Program-made: the position numbers and the translations under genes
Shown here: positions 34,517-48,055 of the stretch, piece after piece
Layout: every line of letters starts with the position of its first letter
Position numbering within the stretch: the first letter of the stretch is position 1
Notes under the pieces: generated by a model
Database searches by the model: none
Seen by the model: only the letters and a program-made list of their open reading frames with translations
Told to the model about the DNA's origin: nothing
NCBI RefSeq assembly: GCF_030704535.1
Contig: NC_081819.1
Coordinates: 18,076,001 to 18,140,000 of the forward strand
DNA length: 64,000 bases
Reading direction: 5' to 3'
DNA from: Vitis vinifera
Lineage: Eukaryota; Streptophyta; Magnoliopsida; Vitales; Vitaceae

Positions 34517-35432
34517 GTGAGGTTTTATTTTTGGATTTTTTGCCTGGTTGGCAGGTTCAAAAGTCTTTTTGGGAGGAATACAAACCAATGAGAACTGTTT
34601 TAAGAACCCTACCTCTAACCCTCCCCCTCCCCCAGTTCGTGTTTGTCAAACATTCAATTAACATGGATCAATACGATAATTATTTAGATATATAAATTTG
34701 GATTAAATTCATATTATACAAATTGATTAAAATCCAACGAGCATGAGCACCACGGCCAGTTTGATAGATTCAGCCGGATTTTGAGCAGCAACACACACTC
34801 ACAAATAAATGTAATTAAAAGGCTAATGTTAAGCATACCCAACATTCCAAGGCAACATTGCCGCAACACTGCATCTGTGCATGCTTTGAGCCACAAAGTC
34901 AAATAAAGGATTCATTCAATTTCCATGTAATCCAAATGCACCATTACAGAGATACTATGCCTTATGTTCTCCAGCAATGCAACTTTATTTCTCTGAACAT
35001 GCAATGCTTTTCCCTCTCCCCCTCTCCTCCCAATAAGAAAAGGGAACTGACAAGCTTTTATTCTCTGTAAATCAAAACCATTTTATTCATATCCTCCATC
35101 CAAGTCTCTCTAGAGTTGTATACAAGGCATTTAGAATTTTTGAACCTTTTAACGTCATCGTCAGCATCACTAAGTTCAAAATGGGATCACTTAAAAATTC
35201 AAAGCCACCATATGGTGTCTATATCTTTATGAAACTTTGTCGCCAAAACTTTGGTATGATCAATATTTTCCTGAAAAATTGTGTATACAAGATTTGCTGG
35301 AGGCGTGTACTTCGCTATGAAGTGTTAACGCTATAGAACCTGTAAGGGTAAAAGAAACTTCTGAAGCAAATCGGAAAACAACTTGACAACGATCTCCTTC
35401 TGGCCAATGATTGACAGAACTCGGTGCTTACT
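34517..35432. other. Gap between the tRNA and the WD40 gene stop
   Basis: The part next to 35432 should include the 3' UTR of the minus-strand WD40 gene. No other gene or repeat of note was seen. Confidence 0.5.
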
Positions 35433-38400
35433 TTATGATGTAAGGAGTGGAGGAGCCACCCACAACTTCACTTTCTTGTCAACGCTGGATGTAGCTAAAA
35501 CCAAGGATTTCTGATCTCCTGCAGAAGAAAAAAGAAGGCATGTTTAATACATGTCTCAATTGCAGAGATGAACAAACAATGGAGAAAGAGTGGTAAGCAA
35601 CTCTAGAATCTGTGGAATGAAGCAATGTCTGCAAATCAGAGAGCTACCACCTTTTTTGATAATTCTATTCATCTGATCCCTCGACGATTTTCTAATAATT
35701 TCCTGAACACTCCAAATGATCTAATATGTTTGATTGAGGTAATAGTTTGCTAGTTAACTATGCTAATAAACGCATTGTTGCCATCCCCTAGATGCTGTTG
35801 ACTTTTAAGGAGGCAGGTTTAAAAGTTTCTGCTTCTTCTCATGGTTTAAAGAATAACATGATAGGTGTTTTCAGCACATTTCTGGCTAGAAACACATCTG
35901 ATGAAAATGCAACATCAAATAGCACTGCCTCAGAGCAATGTATGACCGATTTATCTGAAATTCAAGATCGAGAATATAAGGAGAAAGCACTGATATTTAG
36001 TAAGTCAATAGAAAGGTAATTTACCTATTGGAAGATGCTCAGGTGCCCATGCAATGCATGTGATGTCACCTGCATGACAGCCTGAGGTTAATACAAAATC
36101 TTGAGACTTACACAGTGTATTACATACAACTTAGAACAGTGATATAATAGTAAAAAGGCAACAGGGAAAACAGTATTAAAGCACATGGGTATGGAGTCAA
36201 ATTGCAAGTTCACAGAGCCGATGAATAACAATCTCAGCAACAGAGTAAAGCCATCCATGGATACAATAGAAAGTCTTAAGAGTACTTATCCTGGAATAAC
36301 ATGACAAGAGCAGCTCAATATAATTAAAACAAAATGAGATGAAACTCTGTATGTAATATGGGTAGTAGGTTACCACATATGCATCTTAAGAAACATGCTA
36401 GATGTGTAGATTATCAAGGCAATCCATCTACATGTACCATTTAAGAGATTTATTATCATATAAAATCTCCTAATGAAAGGCAATTCATATACAGTCATAG
36501 CTTGGGGTGGGAACAGAAAGCAAGGCTCTCTGAGACTGAAACATTTACGCTATATGAAAGATCCAAAATCCATTATTAAAAAAGATTGCTAAAAGCGTAC
36601 CATGTTTCCCTCCCTACAGAAGAATTATAAAGGTTAGAGACATGGTCCTCCTCCAGAAGTCACAAACCCTTCATCTATGAAGGGAATTTGAAGAGAAACA
36701 GAGAGCCTTGCTGCTCCATCACTTCCAATGATTAATAGCCCAATCCTCCGATTTGTCAGGCTGGAGCGGAGTTGTTGAGATGCCCCCATCTACATACCAA
36801 GTGGCCACTCATTCTTTTAATTTCATCCACATAAGGGGAGTGTTCAATTTGATATTGCATTGACAATCCGCCCTGCCATTTAAATCCAAAAGCTGTACCT
36901 CCACCCCCCCTCTCCAGTCCTTTCTGCCTCAACATTGGTTTTACTCCTTTCTATGAATATTTCCCACCCTTTCACTTGTCTCACCACCATCTCCCACTTA
37001 ACCTCATTTTCTTATTATGGTCATAGTGTGTGAATTTGGCCCTGAGCCTTAGAGCCAGACTCAACCACCCTAACAGCCCAGGACTCTAATGCTGTATCAT
37101 ATCCTTTAATACTAACAACTAGAGTTGAATGTTGCCCGAGGAAGTAAAAGGCATTTAAAGAAAATGCAATACATAACGATTAAGATGAGTCATCTAGCAA
37201 GAAATTACTTCTATCAGCATATATGCAGCATGGGTAAGATTATTTAACCACTTCCATCACCCATAATGGCCATAATAACTACTGAGGCTACATCAATGTG
37301 ATGCATTAACAAATCATATATTTTATGAATTTATGTTTGTCAGTCCTAATATAAATTGGGGACTTTGTGGTAGAAAAATGCCTAGTGACAGGAACAACTG
37401 GAGTGAATAAAAGTGTTATAACAAAGCCACAACAAACAAAGTTTATTTAAGGGACCGACTATGATTGTTTGGGCCTACTTATAAGATCAAAAGGAGATAA
37501 CATGCTGTTGTTGTCTACTAACTGCCTCTAACAAATAAAGGTGGAGATATCAGTATAGTTTTTCACATGATGTGTTTTATTTATTTTTTTTTTTTGGTTC
37601 CTGCTAAGTGGAGGGGAGCATGACTTTGTATTCATGAACCATATTCAAATGAATGGAATTAAATTTTTTAAACATAAAAAATCAGTCACATCACATGCCA
37701 ACAAACCCTGCAGGTTTTTTTTTTGGATAACGGTTTGGAGGAAAAAAATAATAATCTCTTCAACATATGAGAATCACAAAATGGCATATAATAGGAGCAA
37801 GAAGAAAATGAAAGAAAAATGTAGTGGAAAAGTTTTAAGCTTAGATATACCATCATGGGCTTTGTCAGCAGTGTCCAAGACCTTTCCAGTCTCGGTACAC
37901 AACCACTGCAATGTGGAACCATGGGTGGCTGCCAATATCTTTCCATCAGGAGAAATACTGAGTCGATCATAGAGCAAAGTACTGCCACTGGAATCATGAA
38001 GTGGGATAGGAAAAACCTTCAGGGTTTTGGGGTCCTCATCAAGATGATATCGAACTTCAGGAGAATGTATAAAACAGGGTCAGCACAAACAAAATTCCAT
38101 TATGACTAACAATATAAATAAATGAATGAATGAAGAATAACAGATTTAAAAAAAAAAAAAAAACAGGGGGAAGACCATCTATCTACAATTATCCCATTCA
38201 TATACATTACAGGTTTATAATTAATATTCAAAAAGGAAAATCTTTGTTACCCATATTTGGATGTAAAAAAGGAGACAGTTGTCACAGACTTACGAGAAAA
38301 AATACCTACAAGTTAATATGAACTAATTATAAATGTCTCAAAAGAACTAATAAGTCATGAACCTTTTTCCCTTTTTTTATTTGGAAATCTGTAACCTCTA

Positions 38401-41400
38401 ATGGTAAGACAAAAAACCTGAAAGTTTTTAAACATGGATTTTTTAAGGGATCTAAATAGAATACATACACGTATGTACATACTTGCATCTAGTGTGATCC
38501 ACCAATTTTTCACTTTTCAATACACACACACACATGCACACACGCACATGTGTGCACACACACACACATATATATATATTAATATTATACAACAATATTA
38601 CATATTTATAATATTATTTATACATTACAATATAATGGATAGTATAATCATATTATATTGAATTTGTTAACATCAACAAATAAAAATTCCATATTTTTTT
38701 TCATTCAAGAACTTCGACCCCTCCCCTAAATTCTTTTGGGTTGATTGGCCACCTACTTCTTTCATGGCTCTAATTTGAGTTGTGGATCCTACTTTGCAGA
38801 AAAAAATACCCATGCTTAGTATAAATAACTCACTTCTTGGTCTTTGACACCCTTAGTCACTATGAATGCCCCCAATCAGTGTAACGGGATGTGTCTATTT
38901 ATTTATCTCTTGACTCGAAATGGGAGCAGGTTTGTAAAAGGATCTTAAAGTGCCTAGGGTTAGGCTAGGAGGGTCCCTTAACGCCTTCTTTTTTCTTGTA
39001 ATCAGAGTTATTTCACAAAGACTTGCCATGGTAAGGAAGAAGGGGGAACAAGCACACTTGGAAATACATATATAATAGAAAAAATTTGATCTCGATCCAC
39101 TAGATTTTCACTTTTTAGTGCTTACTTTTTTTCAAACACCAAATAAATCTTCTTGAGAAAAGAAACCAAAAAAAAAAGTTATAGCAAGTCAAGTTATTAG
39201 ATGAAAACAGCATTACTTTCAAAAAACATAAAGGCAATTAAGCTGACAAGAACTAGGCAAAAAATAGTGCATAATAAGAATTCATGAAATCATGCTTACC
39301 ATTGATATTCCATGTTCTTATTGAACCATCCTTGGATGCTGTGATGATTTGCTCTGAGTTAGGAGTAAAACACAACCAAGTTACTGCACTCTGAAAATTA
39401 AGAACAGGAATTGTGTTAGTGCAAACATAATTCTATAATAAAAAGAAACATAAAGACAATAATAAATTCATCAAGTAAACAATTGAAGGAGTTGAAAATA
39501 GTGACGGGCATGATCATCTAACCCATAGAATAATTTCTCATCAGCAGCATGAAGCGGTTATAGTGGAAGATTATATAAATTATATACCTTCATACCATTA
39601 AAATACTGACTCTTTCACATGCTTGGCCTTTGAAATTTGCTTCATATATATAAATAATACATCTTATAAATTTTGACTTTAGAAAAGCTACAAAATGTTG
39701 ATTTAATTTTGATTAACGTCCTGAAATTAAATAAAGCTTTTCATATCCTGGAATTATATGAAAACTTCATGAACACATGTAATTGCATTTGAAAACACAA
39801 CCTTATGCCCCTTGAGCTGCATAACGTTTGAAACCTCCTTGACTGAACCATCCTTTGAATATACAATCTCCCAGACCTGAAAAGTAACGTACAAATGGAA
39901 AAATAACAATCAGCTCACACTGTGGAACAATTAAGTTAAATATTATACCATACCTCGCTACAGGTTACATGACAAAACCTGAATAACAGTTAATTGTTAC
40001 ATCTAGTGAGTTCCTAATGAAGACATTAAATAGTATACATAGTATAAAAACATTAAACAAATGTGTCTTGCCATGTGCACAGCCTATTAGGTTATATGAA
40101 TGTGTTTGTGGATATGAATGCACATAGGGACATAATCCAGTATGAGATGTGCATAAAATAGGTATAACAGTAATATCAACTCCTGCAATAGAATTGCGGA
40201 TGATTTTACAGGCAAAGAAACTATAGGCTTTCAAGGCATGTGCAATTGTAAATTGCATGCATAGTGATTAATAGACATGCAGATGATTTTGCCAGAAAAC
40301 AATTAAAATGCATTCACTGCATGTGCAACAGTAGATTGCATACATGGTGATGTGATCTGAAAAAATGATGTGAAGCTGGAGTGAAAACTGTCCAGCCAAA
40401 TTGCCCCTTTGGTCATTGAACATTATAGTGTATACTAAGCAATTAAGGATACCAACCTTCACATCTGCAGTAAAAGCTGCAGCAGCAATAAACCGCCCAT
40501 TGGGAGATACAGCAGCCATGTTGTTTTTCAGCTGATTGGTGTCAACATGCCCCAAATTCTTCCCAGTTTTTCCATGCCAAAGCATAATATCAGTCCCTGG
40601 AAAGTAACAGGTAATCAGACATATGTATACAGAAAACAAACATTTTTATCAGTCCAGCCATAGTGGCCCATGGAGTTTTTATGGTTTGGTTTGGAGGAAT
40701 GGAAGAGAGATCGTCTTGTAAGTAGGGACCAGGTGTGTAAGGCGACAAATGAAGGAGACTTGGTTTAAGGAGGATACTTTTGAGGAATAGAGCCATACTA
40801 GGGATGTGATTCTAGAGGTTCACCAAGATCATTGTAAGAATTTACGGGCTACACTCTAGTGGTTGGGACACTAAGGTTGTTAGTTGGTCACATTGGTGTC
40901 TTTCGAAGGACATTACATAGTTATTTTGTGATTTCATTCAGTATTAGATTGGTGGTTCTGGAAAGATACTTGATAGTGTGATCTAGCTCCTTATGTTTGA
41001 TTCTTAAACCTCTATAGAGTGGTGAGTGAAAGAGTTAGTGTTTCTTTAATTCGAAGTTCCACTTCCTCTATGTCATAGAATCTTAACTTCCATCACAGCC
41101 TTTTGGACCATGAAATAAAAGAACTTACTCGCCTCATGTTGACTTTAGGAAATGTGTATTTGTCATCCACTTTTCCTGTTAAGAAGATTTAGGTGGTGTT
41201 TGTTTTTTGACTAAATAGAAAAAACCAAAATATTTAGCTTTTTCTATTAAGCTAAAAGTAATCTGTTGACGTCATTCAACATAACTAAACTGAACCTATT
41301 GATAACAAATTCACTTTAGTTGTGTTGGATGATGTCAATAGGTTACTTTTAGCTGAATAGAAAAAGCCAAATATTTTGGCTTTTTCTATTCAGCCAAATA

Positions 41401-44400
41401 TTTTGGCTTTTTCTATTCAGCCAAAAAACAAACACCACCTTAATCTTTTGACATCCTCTAGGTTGTTTTCACTTATTTATTTATTTTTGAAGCCCTTATT
41501 GTCTCCACCAACTTCACTCCCTTTCCACCTGCATATTTCATCTGGAAATCTAAAGCCCACTCCCCCTGAAAGTCAAGTCCTTCACATGACTAAAGGTCAA
41601 TACAAACAATTTTCCATAGAAAAGGGGACCTTATAAGGCTCTCGGCCCACAATAATGTGTCATGCATAAGAGGAGTGAAGAATCAGTAGATCATCTTTTT
41701 CTATAGTCTTTAGTGGTATTAACACTGTGGCACAAGCTAATTAGACTTGTAGGAAACTCAATGGGTTCCACCTAGAAGTGTGGTGTAGATGCTGACTATT
41801 TCTAATAATGATTTTGGAAGCCTTTTAGGGGGCAAGTCTTTGTTGTGCATTGCTAGTCTCACTTGATCATAGGCAATTTGGTAGGAGAGGAAGGTGAGGA
41901 TTTTTGAGGCATTGCAGATTTATTCAACTTCTCTTCAGGTCTCTAGGCATCAACTTGTGCAACATTGAGGGTACTCTTTTAAGCATCATATTACTAGTTT
42001 GAAACATAGTGTGCAGATCTACCGGACCATCTAAGAAGATACTACCCTATTTGGATTCCTCGTCCTTTGGTTGTTGTTAAGCTAAACTTTGACAAACGTT
42101 CCCTAGGTAATCCAAGACAACTAGGAATTGTAGGAACACTCACAGATCTTAGAACATTAGCATGAGCATTTTCGGAACATGTTGGACAGAGGCTTCACCT
42201 TTGCTCAAAGGTTTGAACCAGGAACAAATCATCAAATTAAGAGGGTAACTCATGTATTAAATTACTGGTAATGTTGCAGAAATTGGATGTCCAATCTGTC
42301 ATTTGGATGTAGATTGGAACAATAACTCCTATTATATAATATAAATGGGCTACCACATTACAAGATTATAGCCACACAATGAAGCCCATGATGCCATTCA
42401 ACAGTTCAAACTGAATACCCATTCCTTCTATAATTAGTAAATATCATTAGATGTAAGGATCCTCTAGTCCTGGCAGTAGCAAACACAGATCATAACGTCA
42501 ATATTCAACATAGACATTTCTTAATTTAGCATTTGTACTGGGAACTTAACAAAAGATTCTGAAGTTGAATAACACAAAATTCAAAATGAATTAAATGACA
42601 TAATTAGGACACAAGATCAGCCTACTAAACAAGTAATTTCAATTGTGAGTAAGAACATCAAAGTAACCTTTTTTTCTTGATTGTTTATTTTCATTGGATA
42701 ATTTATTAACTAAACATAGTATATTATCAAGATGAATACAAATCAGAAACTGAAATAAATAATATAAATCAGATATAAGATCATAAAATACCTTCTGAAC
42801 ATGAGACAATAATTGTACTCCCATCAGCACTGCCATAACTTGCAGTTGTTCCAAATAGGGTCAGGATAGCTCTTTTGTCATGGACTTTGAGACGTTCCCA
42901 TTTGATTTCAGGGACAGGAGGTTTGGCTGGTTGCTTAGTTTCATTGGCAGTTTTGGCCCTTTCATCTCCAAACATGAACAAAGAACAGCCAGATAGAGTT
43001 TGAGAAGCCACAACTACAGAGCTTGAGTCATCACCAAATGTGACTGCTGTTGGATGACCACCAAGAGGCACATTAATTCTTAGGAACCTGCAGAAGAATC
43101 ATAAGAAAAACAGTGGAGAAGCAAGGAAGAAAAAAAAATAGTATCACTAGTATTTGTTAGGCGGTAACTGATAAAACATCAAGGGTAAGTGATACATACT
43201 TGAAGCTTTTACTTGAAGCATCGTCCAACTTGTATACCCTGACCACTCCATCAGCACATGCTGAAAAAAAAGAAAAAAATAGAAGGTCAATAGCAAATGT
43301 GAAATGGGTTGATGCCAGGAAAAATGTTATAGGATTTGTTTCCAAAATACCAGCCATCTCACATGGAATAGCTAAATTACATATAATCCATTCAACAGCT
43401 TGCCAGTAGCTGTTCTTTTAAGGCTTAAAATTCACTTGTCTATGAAGAACATGAACATGGTCAGGTTTCTCAATCAATCATTTTTACTGGAGTAACAGGA
43501 TGAATATAAGAAGAGCAGCAATCAAGAAGTGTAGCAATCAAGAATTGTTAGAAATATGTAACAAGAATATCCAAGAAGATAATAAAGAAGAGTAGACCGA
43601 GGACTTGAAAACCCCCACATGAGGTAGTGATCTTGCCCAGAAACCTTTACCATGTCATATTGAATATGGGCTCTTGATCCCTCTTCAGATCAACTGCACC
43701 ACCATTAGGCCATTTTCTTCTCTGTTCTTGGGTTCTTGCACAACCATTACCTTTTCTATTTTCTCATCAAGAAACCTAAAAATCCCAGAATTTTATTGTG
43801 ACACAAAATCAACAAACAATAATTCACAATTCATCTAAAACACATCACATTGCCCTACTACATCACCATTTCTTGCAAGCTCAAACCATTTGAATCAAGC
43901 AGAAGTTGACATTGCAGAAATGTAAGGAATTTAATGCATGGTACAAAGAAAGTCAAATAAAAATAAAACCATTTTAGTCTACCTGTTGCCAAATTCCTCC
44001 CATCAGGAGAGAAACACAGACCATTGACTGAATCTCCATGCCCTTTCAGTGTATTTATATCCAACGGATGATGTCGCTTGTTCTGATCCTGCATTTCACA
44101 ATCACGCCAATAGTGGGAGAGAGGAAAGCGTTACTCCCATTTGTTTGCAAGAAAGCAAAATAAATACATTATTTGTAAAAAAAAAAACAAAAACAAAAAG
44201 AGAGAGAGAGAGAGAGAGAAAACAAGCACAAAACATAGAAATAAGGAGAAGAAGAAAAACCACTGTCCCCCGTTTCTCCACTAAACCTAGAATAAACGTT
44301 TATTTCCTGCTGATATATGTGGAGGAAATCTAAGAAAAAACAACACATTCAATCTTAAGGACGCCTAAACCCTCAAGAAACAGAATCTTTACGCCATCTG

Positions 44401-44975
44401 ATTTTCTAAGAAAATGTAGGACCACAAATGAAATAATCGTCAGAATTACATCTAAAGACGCCTAAACCCTCAAGAAACAAAATCTTTACGCCAACCGACT
44501 TTCTAAGAAAATGTAGGACCACAAATGAAATTAATCGCCAGAATCACCTCTAAATCCTAGAGAAAACCCCTCATCCCCCGTTTAAAGATAAGGAAGTAAA
44601 AGGAACTAAAATCTTGAACCTCAAAATTTTCACTAGAAAATCCCCCTACTGAGCTAAGCTTTAACTTTGTTTTCCTGTTAAAACATAAAATTAAATATTT
44701 TCTTGTGTTTTCTCAGGAACCAAACAAAAAAAAAAGAAATAAAGAAGGGAAGCAAACACCTTATCAGCGGCATGGGAGTGATGCTTGAATTGAGACTTCT
44801 TGGAGAAAGATTGAGGAGGCTTGGCGGGCTTGGGATTCTTGTCGGATTGGAGTTCCGGTTTGAAAATGGATTCAACTTCGGATCTGCGCTTCAAGAAGTA
44901 GTTCCCCAAGAAAACGAGTGCGATCAGAGCCCCGAGGAGGATCGAGACCACCGCCGCCAGAAGAACCGGATCCAT
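35433..44975 (-). CDS. Membrane-anchored WD40-repeat protein, TBL2-like
   Basis: Ten exons on the minus strand: 44975-44760, 44088-43983, 43260-43200, 43087-42792, 40596-40457, 39876-39802, 39390-39300, 38054-37851, 36069-36025 and 35518-35433. They total 1320 nt, or 439 residues, with consistent phases. The N-terminus has one hydrophobic helix (about residues 4-25, ending FLGNYFLKRRSEVE), so it is probably a signal-anchored protein with its propeller in the cytosol or lumen. WD blades start with LKGHGDSVNGLCFSPDGRNL and LATACADGVVRVYKL, and include VHDKRAILTLF, MAAVSPNGRFIAAAAF, LKGHKSAVTWLCFTPNSEQI, ASKDGSIRTWNIN and the closing SSVDKKVKLWVA. Its architecture matches transducin beta-like protein 2, an ER protein in animals; the plant function is not known to me. 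Intron 4 (42791-40597) contains an antisense LINE remnant with a MITE inside it. Confidence 0.9.
38521..38579. repeat. (CA)n and (TA)n microsatellite
   Basis: Alternating CA, TG and TA runs in intron 7 of the WD40 gene. The open frame across it is an artefact of the repeat. Confidence 0.85.
40640..42290 (+). mobile_element. Degenerate LINE 3' region, antisense within WD40 intron 4
   Basis: Plus-strand translation, with many stops, still shows the C-terminal part of a plant LINE polyprotein. Around 41530-41960 a zinc-binding RT-associated region includes WVPPRS after a tract matching HLFL-type spacing. Around 42050-42190 there is an RNase H-like stretch, IPRPLVVVKLNFDKRSLGNP, followed by GIVGTL. 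It lies opposite to the host gene. A Tourist-like MITE sits inside it at 41192-41439. Ends are estimates. Confidence 0.6.
41192..41439. mobile_element. Tourist (PIF/Harbinger)-like MITE with TTA target sites
   Basis: A 248-bp fold-back element. The left terminus GGTGGTGTTTGTTTTTTG is an exact inverted copy of the right terminus CAAAAAACAAACACCACC. It is flanked by TTA on both sides (41189-41191 and 41440-41442). Inverted similarity extends far inward (CTAAAAGTAATCTGTTGACG against AGGTTACTTTTAGC). The right arm holds an extra tandem copy of a roughly 33-bp unit (AATATTTTGGCTTTTTCTAT repeated). Confidence 0.88.
44199..44219. repeat. (GA)n microsatellite
   Basis: About ten GA units after an A-rich tract, in intron 1 of the WD40 gene. 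Confidence 0.8.
44356..44553. repeat. Tandem duplication, 97-bp unit
   Basis: GACGCCTAAACCCTCAAGAA starts at 44360 and again at 44457. The two units stay closely similar through TTTCTAAGAAAATGTAGGAC and on to the CAGAAT words. It is in intron 1 of the WD40 gene. Confidence 0.85.
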
Positions 44976-45646
44976 TCGTAACCAGAGAAAATCGAATTGA
45001 GAATTCGGTAAAGTCGGTACAGTGATGATGATGATAATGGCGTTATGATGCGGCGGAGAAGATTCGGAAGATGTTCAAAATGGCGGGGGGCTAACGCTTA
45101 TATTTATCTTGCCAGAATAACAGCCAGATTTCACATATGAGTGTAGTATATATATATATAGTATATTTTAGGGCTTATGATTTTGTGTAAATCTTGATTG
45201 AACAAATGGGACAGAAATGAAAAAGAGTGGTTTTTTATTTTTTATTTTTTTTTATTTTATGTGTCTGAACTTACAAAGGTGGGTATGGAAAATATGTTAA
45301 AAAGTACAACTCCGATAATGAAGGAGTATTTTGATTATTTTATTAAAGGTTATTTTTGTCTTAAAAATATTAATTGAGGTACATATGTGTGTAGAGACTA
45401 GAGATATTTGAGGATGTTGATATACTCTAACCTTCTTGTGTGTAATAATTTTTTTATAATATGCCAATGTTACCCTTTAAATTGTGATTTTGATTAATCA
45501 ATCTATACATCTTTTTTCATTGCTAGGTGGAATACCTTGTGACATAGAATTACAAAAGACTTACAAATCTCTCATATGTTAATTTGAATGCTCGGATTCT
45601 AGACAGCTATTGGCAGTAATTTCGGAAAGATTATTCAACCATCTTT
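44976..45646. other. Upstream region of the WD40 gene
   Basis: The first 150 bases hold a GC-richer 5' UTR and core promoter. Beyond about 45120 the DNA is AT-rich with no further gene seen. Confidence 0.55.
45096..45108 (-). promoter_or_regulatory. TATA-like box of the WD40 gene
   Basis: Minus strand reads GATAAATATAAGC about 120 bases before the ATG, which would give a 5' UTR near 90 nt. A GC-rich block (CCCCCCGCCATTTT) lies between it and the ATG. Confidence 0.5.
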
Positions 45647-48055
45647 TGTCACACCCTAAGACCCACTCCAAGGGCGTGATGGTCATTTCACACTTCAAAC
45701 CCGAAGGCTTACAGTGTAACCCGACCCAAACACTTATCTTGTAATCGGAAGTTACCAGTTACCAAGTACCTGTTCAGAGTAGCGGAACAAATCTAAAATC
45801 CTTAAAATTCAATTTTAAAACTAAAACATCCACTATCCAAAATCCATTGTCCAAATATTTGCAAATTTAAACAATTCAAGTACTAGAACAAATTTCAAAA
45901 TCTCCAAAACTCAACTTTGATCTAACATAAAATTTGAAGGATCAATATCCAAATAACTTCCAAATACCAAAAGATCCAAATGAACACAACTAACAGTTAA
46001 ACAAAATTCAATATAAAATCCTAAGTCAAATTCTAATGATGACCATTCCCAGCCTAGCCATCACTCCTCATCCGAACTAAGGGTACCTGAAAAGTAGTCA
46101 ACAAATGGGAATGAGCTCACAGCCCAATAAAGAACATTAATGCAGTCCATGGATCAAACATTTCAAACTCACTTGCAAAATAGGAGATATTGTAATCAAT
46201 TATTTTCATAAAGCTGTGAGTAAATTTTTTTTTTTTTTTTTTGCCAATACATTCAAAATTTCTAATTGTATGCATTTATTTATGATTCAAACAATTTCAT
46301 CTCAAATTCAGTCAAAACATTCCAATAATTTATTTACTCTGGTCATCAAACATCAAAGGGTGCCCAATTAGGTGGGACTTTTCAAATGGGTGGCTAGTCT
46401 CAAATTGTTCCTTTAAGGTGGACGGAACCAAACACTACTAGTACTAGTAACCTCTAACCGAAACCCCTAGAGGCTGGGGTTCAAATTAATTACATTCCCC
46501 ACCAAGAAATGTAAATGTCAACTATTATATCCAATTGACAAGGGCCAAAAATCAACTATTATATCCCGTTGACAAAGGCCAAACAAACCAGAATCAAATA
46601 TTTATGTCATTTATTCAAATTTACAACTTATAATATTTGTCAAAAACATAATATAAAATTCTAACATACTTTTCATGCAAAACAGGTTTGATCCATGCAT
46701 AAAACGGAATATAACTCAAATGTTTTCAAATAATGTATATATATATACATAAAATTGTTTCGAAAAGAATTTAACAACTGCATTAATTTCCCTTACCTCA
46801 AAAGAAGTCCTCAAAAACTTTGGAGAAAAATAATTCTGAAAATCTACTCTTCACCTAACAAAACATAAGAGGAACAATTATTACTATTTATCTAAAATTA
46901 TAGGTTTGACAATCCTAAAATTTTAAGTATTCAAATTATTATTATTTTTTTATATATTTATGAAAGGTAATTTAATCTATTCATATTTTAAAAATTAATA
47001 AATTTCTAATTCATATAAAATTGAATTTATTTATTTATTTATTTATTTTAAAATTTATTTCTTGGGACACAACTTAATTAAACTATAATTTATTTCAATA
47101 ATTAATTTCTATGTTATTTATTAACTTACGCTCATAATTATAATATCAAAAAAAACTTTACTTCCTTTTTATTTAAAACTTCTATTCTCTCATTTTTATT
47201 TTTATTTTTAAACATAAACTTTATTCCCAACAATACTCCATTATTGCCAACAAATAGACATATATATATATATTAACTAACAACACTCTTCATCCATCCG
47301 TACACACACCCACACCCATATATATATTATATTATTTTTTTCATTCTCGAATTTAGTGTGCACACGCGTCCTCCATTTTTATTTTTTTTTAATCCTTAAG
47401 CCATTCTCCAATTCCACAGTGTGTACACGAGTCTTCCAGGTTTTTTTTTTTTTCCCTAAAAACTTAAGAATTTCCAATTTCCAACAATAAATTGAAATCT
47501 TAAATTTTCACTATTTGATATTAAAACGAATTAAAAAATAATAATAAACTAACCCTAATCTAAATCGAAATCTTCACAGGAATTTTTTTTTTTCTAAAAA
47601 AAAAACTTAAAGATCTCTCCAATTCCAATAATAAATCAAAATCTTAAATTTTCACTATTTGGCATTAAAACGAATTAAAAAAAAAAAAAAAAAAAAAAAA
47701 AACTAATCCTAATCTAGATTTGGGGTTTTCCAAAAAAAAAATATATCTAATGCGCTTGAAATTAACTAATGAATCTAAAATAATAATCTAGGGGTTAGAA
47801 TCTTACCTATAGAGGTTTGTTCTTCAAACCTTGAAATCTGACCTCAACTTCACGTTCTCTGGAAACTCTTTGCGAACAGGAATACGATTAAAAAAAAAGA
47901 ACAAGAAGAAGAGAATTTTCTATTTATACCTAGGGTATTATTCGTAAAATTACATTTTCACCCCTCTTTCATTTTATTAAATTAATTAATTAATTAATTT
48001 AATATCATTATTAAGAATTTCTTAAATTACCCTTTAAAAAGAAAACTTGGGCGTT
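45647..48055. mobile_element. Probable LTR-retrotransposon-derived non-coding sequence
   Basis: Starts TGTCACACCCTAAGACCC, followed by GGGCGTGATGGTCA. Later it has GGTACCTGAAAAGTAGTCAA and GGGAATGAGCTCACAGCCCA. These words recur in plant LTR-type repeats as I remember them. Two related blocks near 47480 and 47630 (AAATTTTCACTATTTG) form an internal direct repeat. No gag or pol similarity was seen and a partner LTR was not found, so this is tentative. Confidence 0.4.

Noticed and set aside
34426..34695. Open frame of 89 codons overlapping the tRNA
   Set aside because: It is a chance frame across tRNA-Lys and its downstream sequence, with no protein family resemblance.
38434..38661. Frame with His/Thr repeats
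   Set aside because: It is a translation of the CA/TA microsatellite.
44049..44333. Plus-strand frame over WD40 exon 2
   Set aside because: Shadow of the minus-strand exon and the GA repeat.
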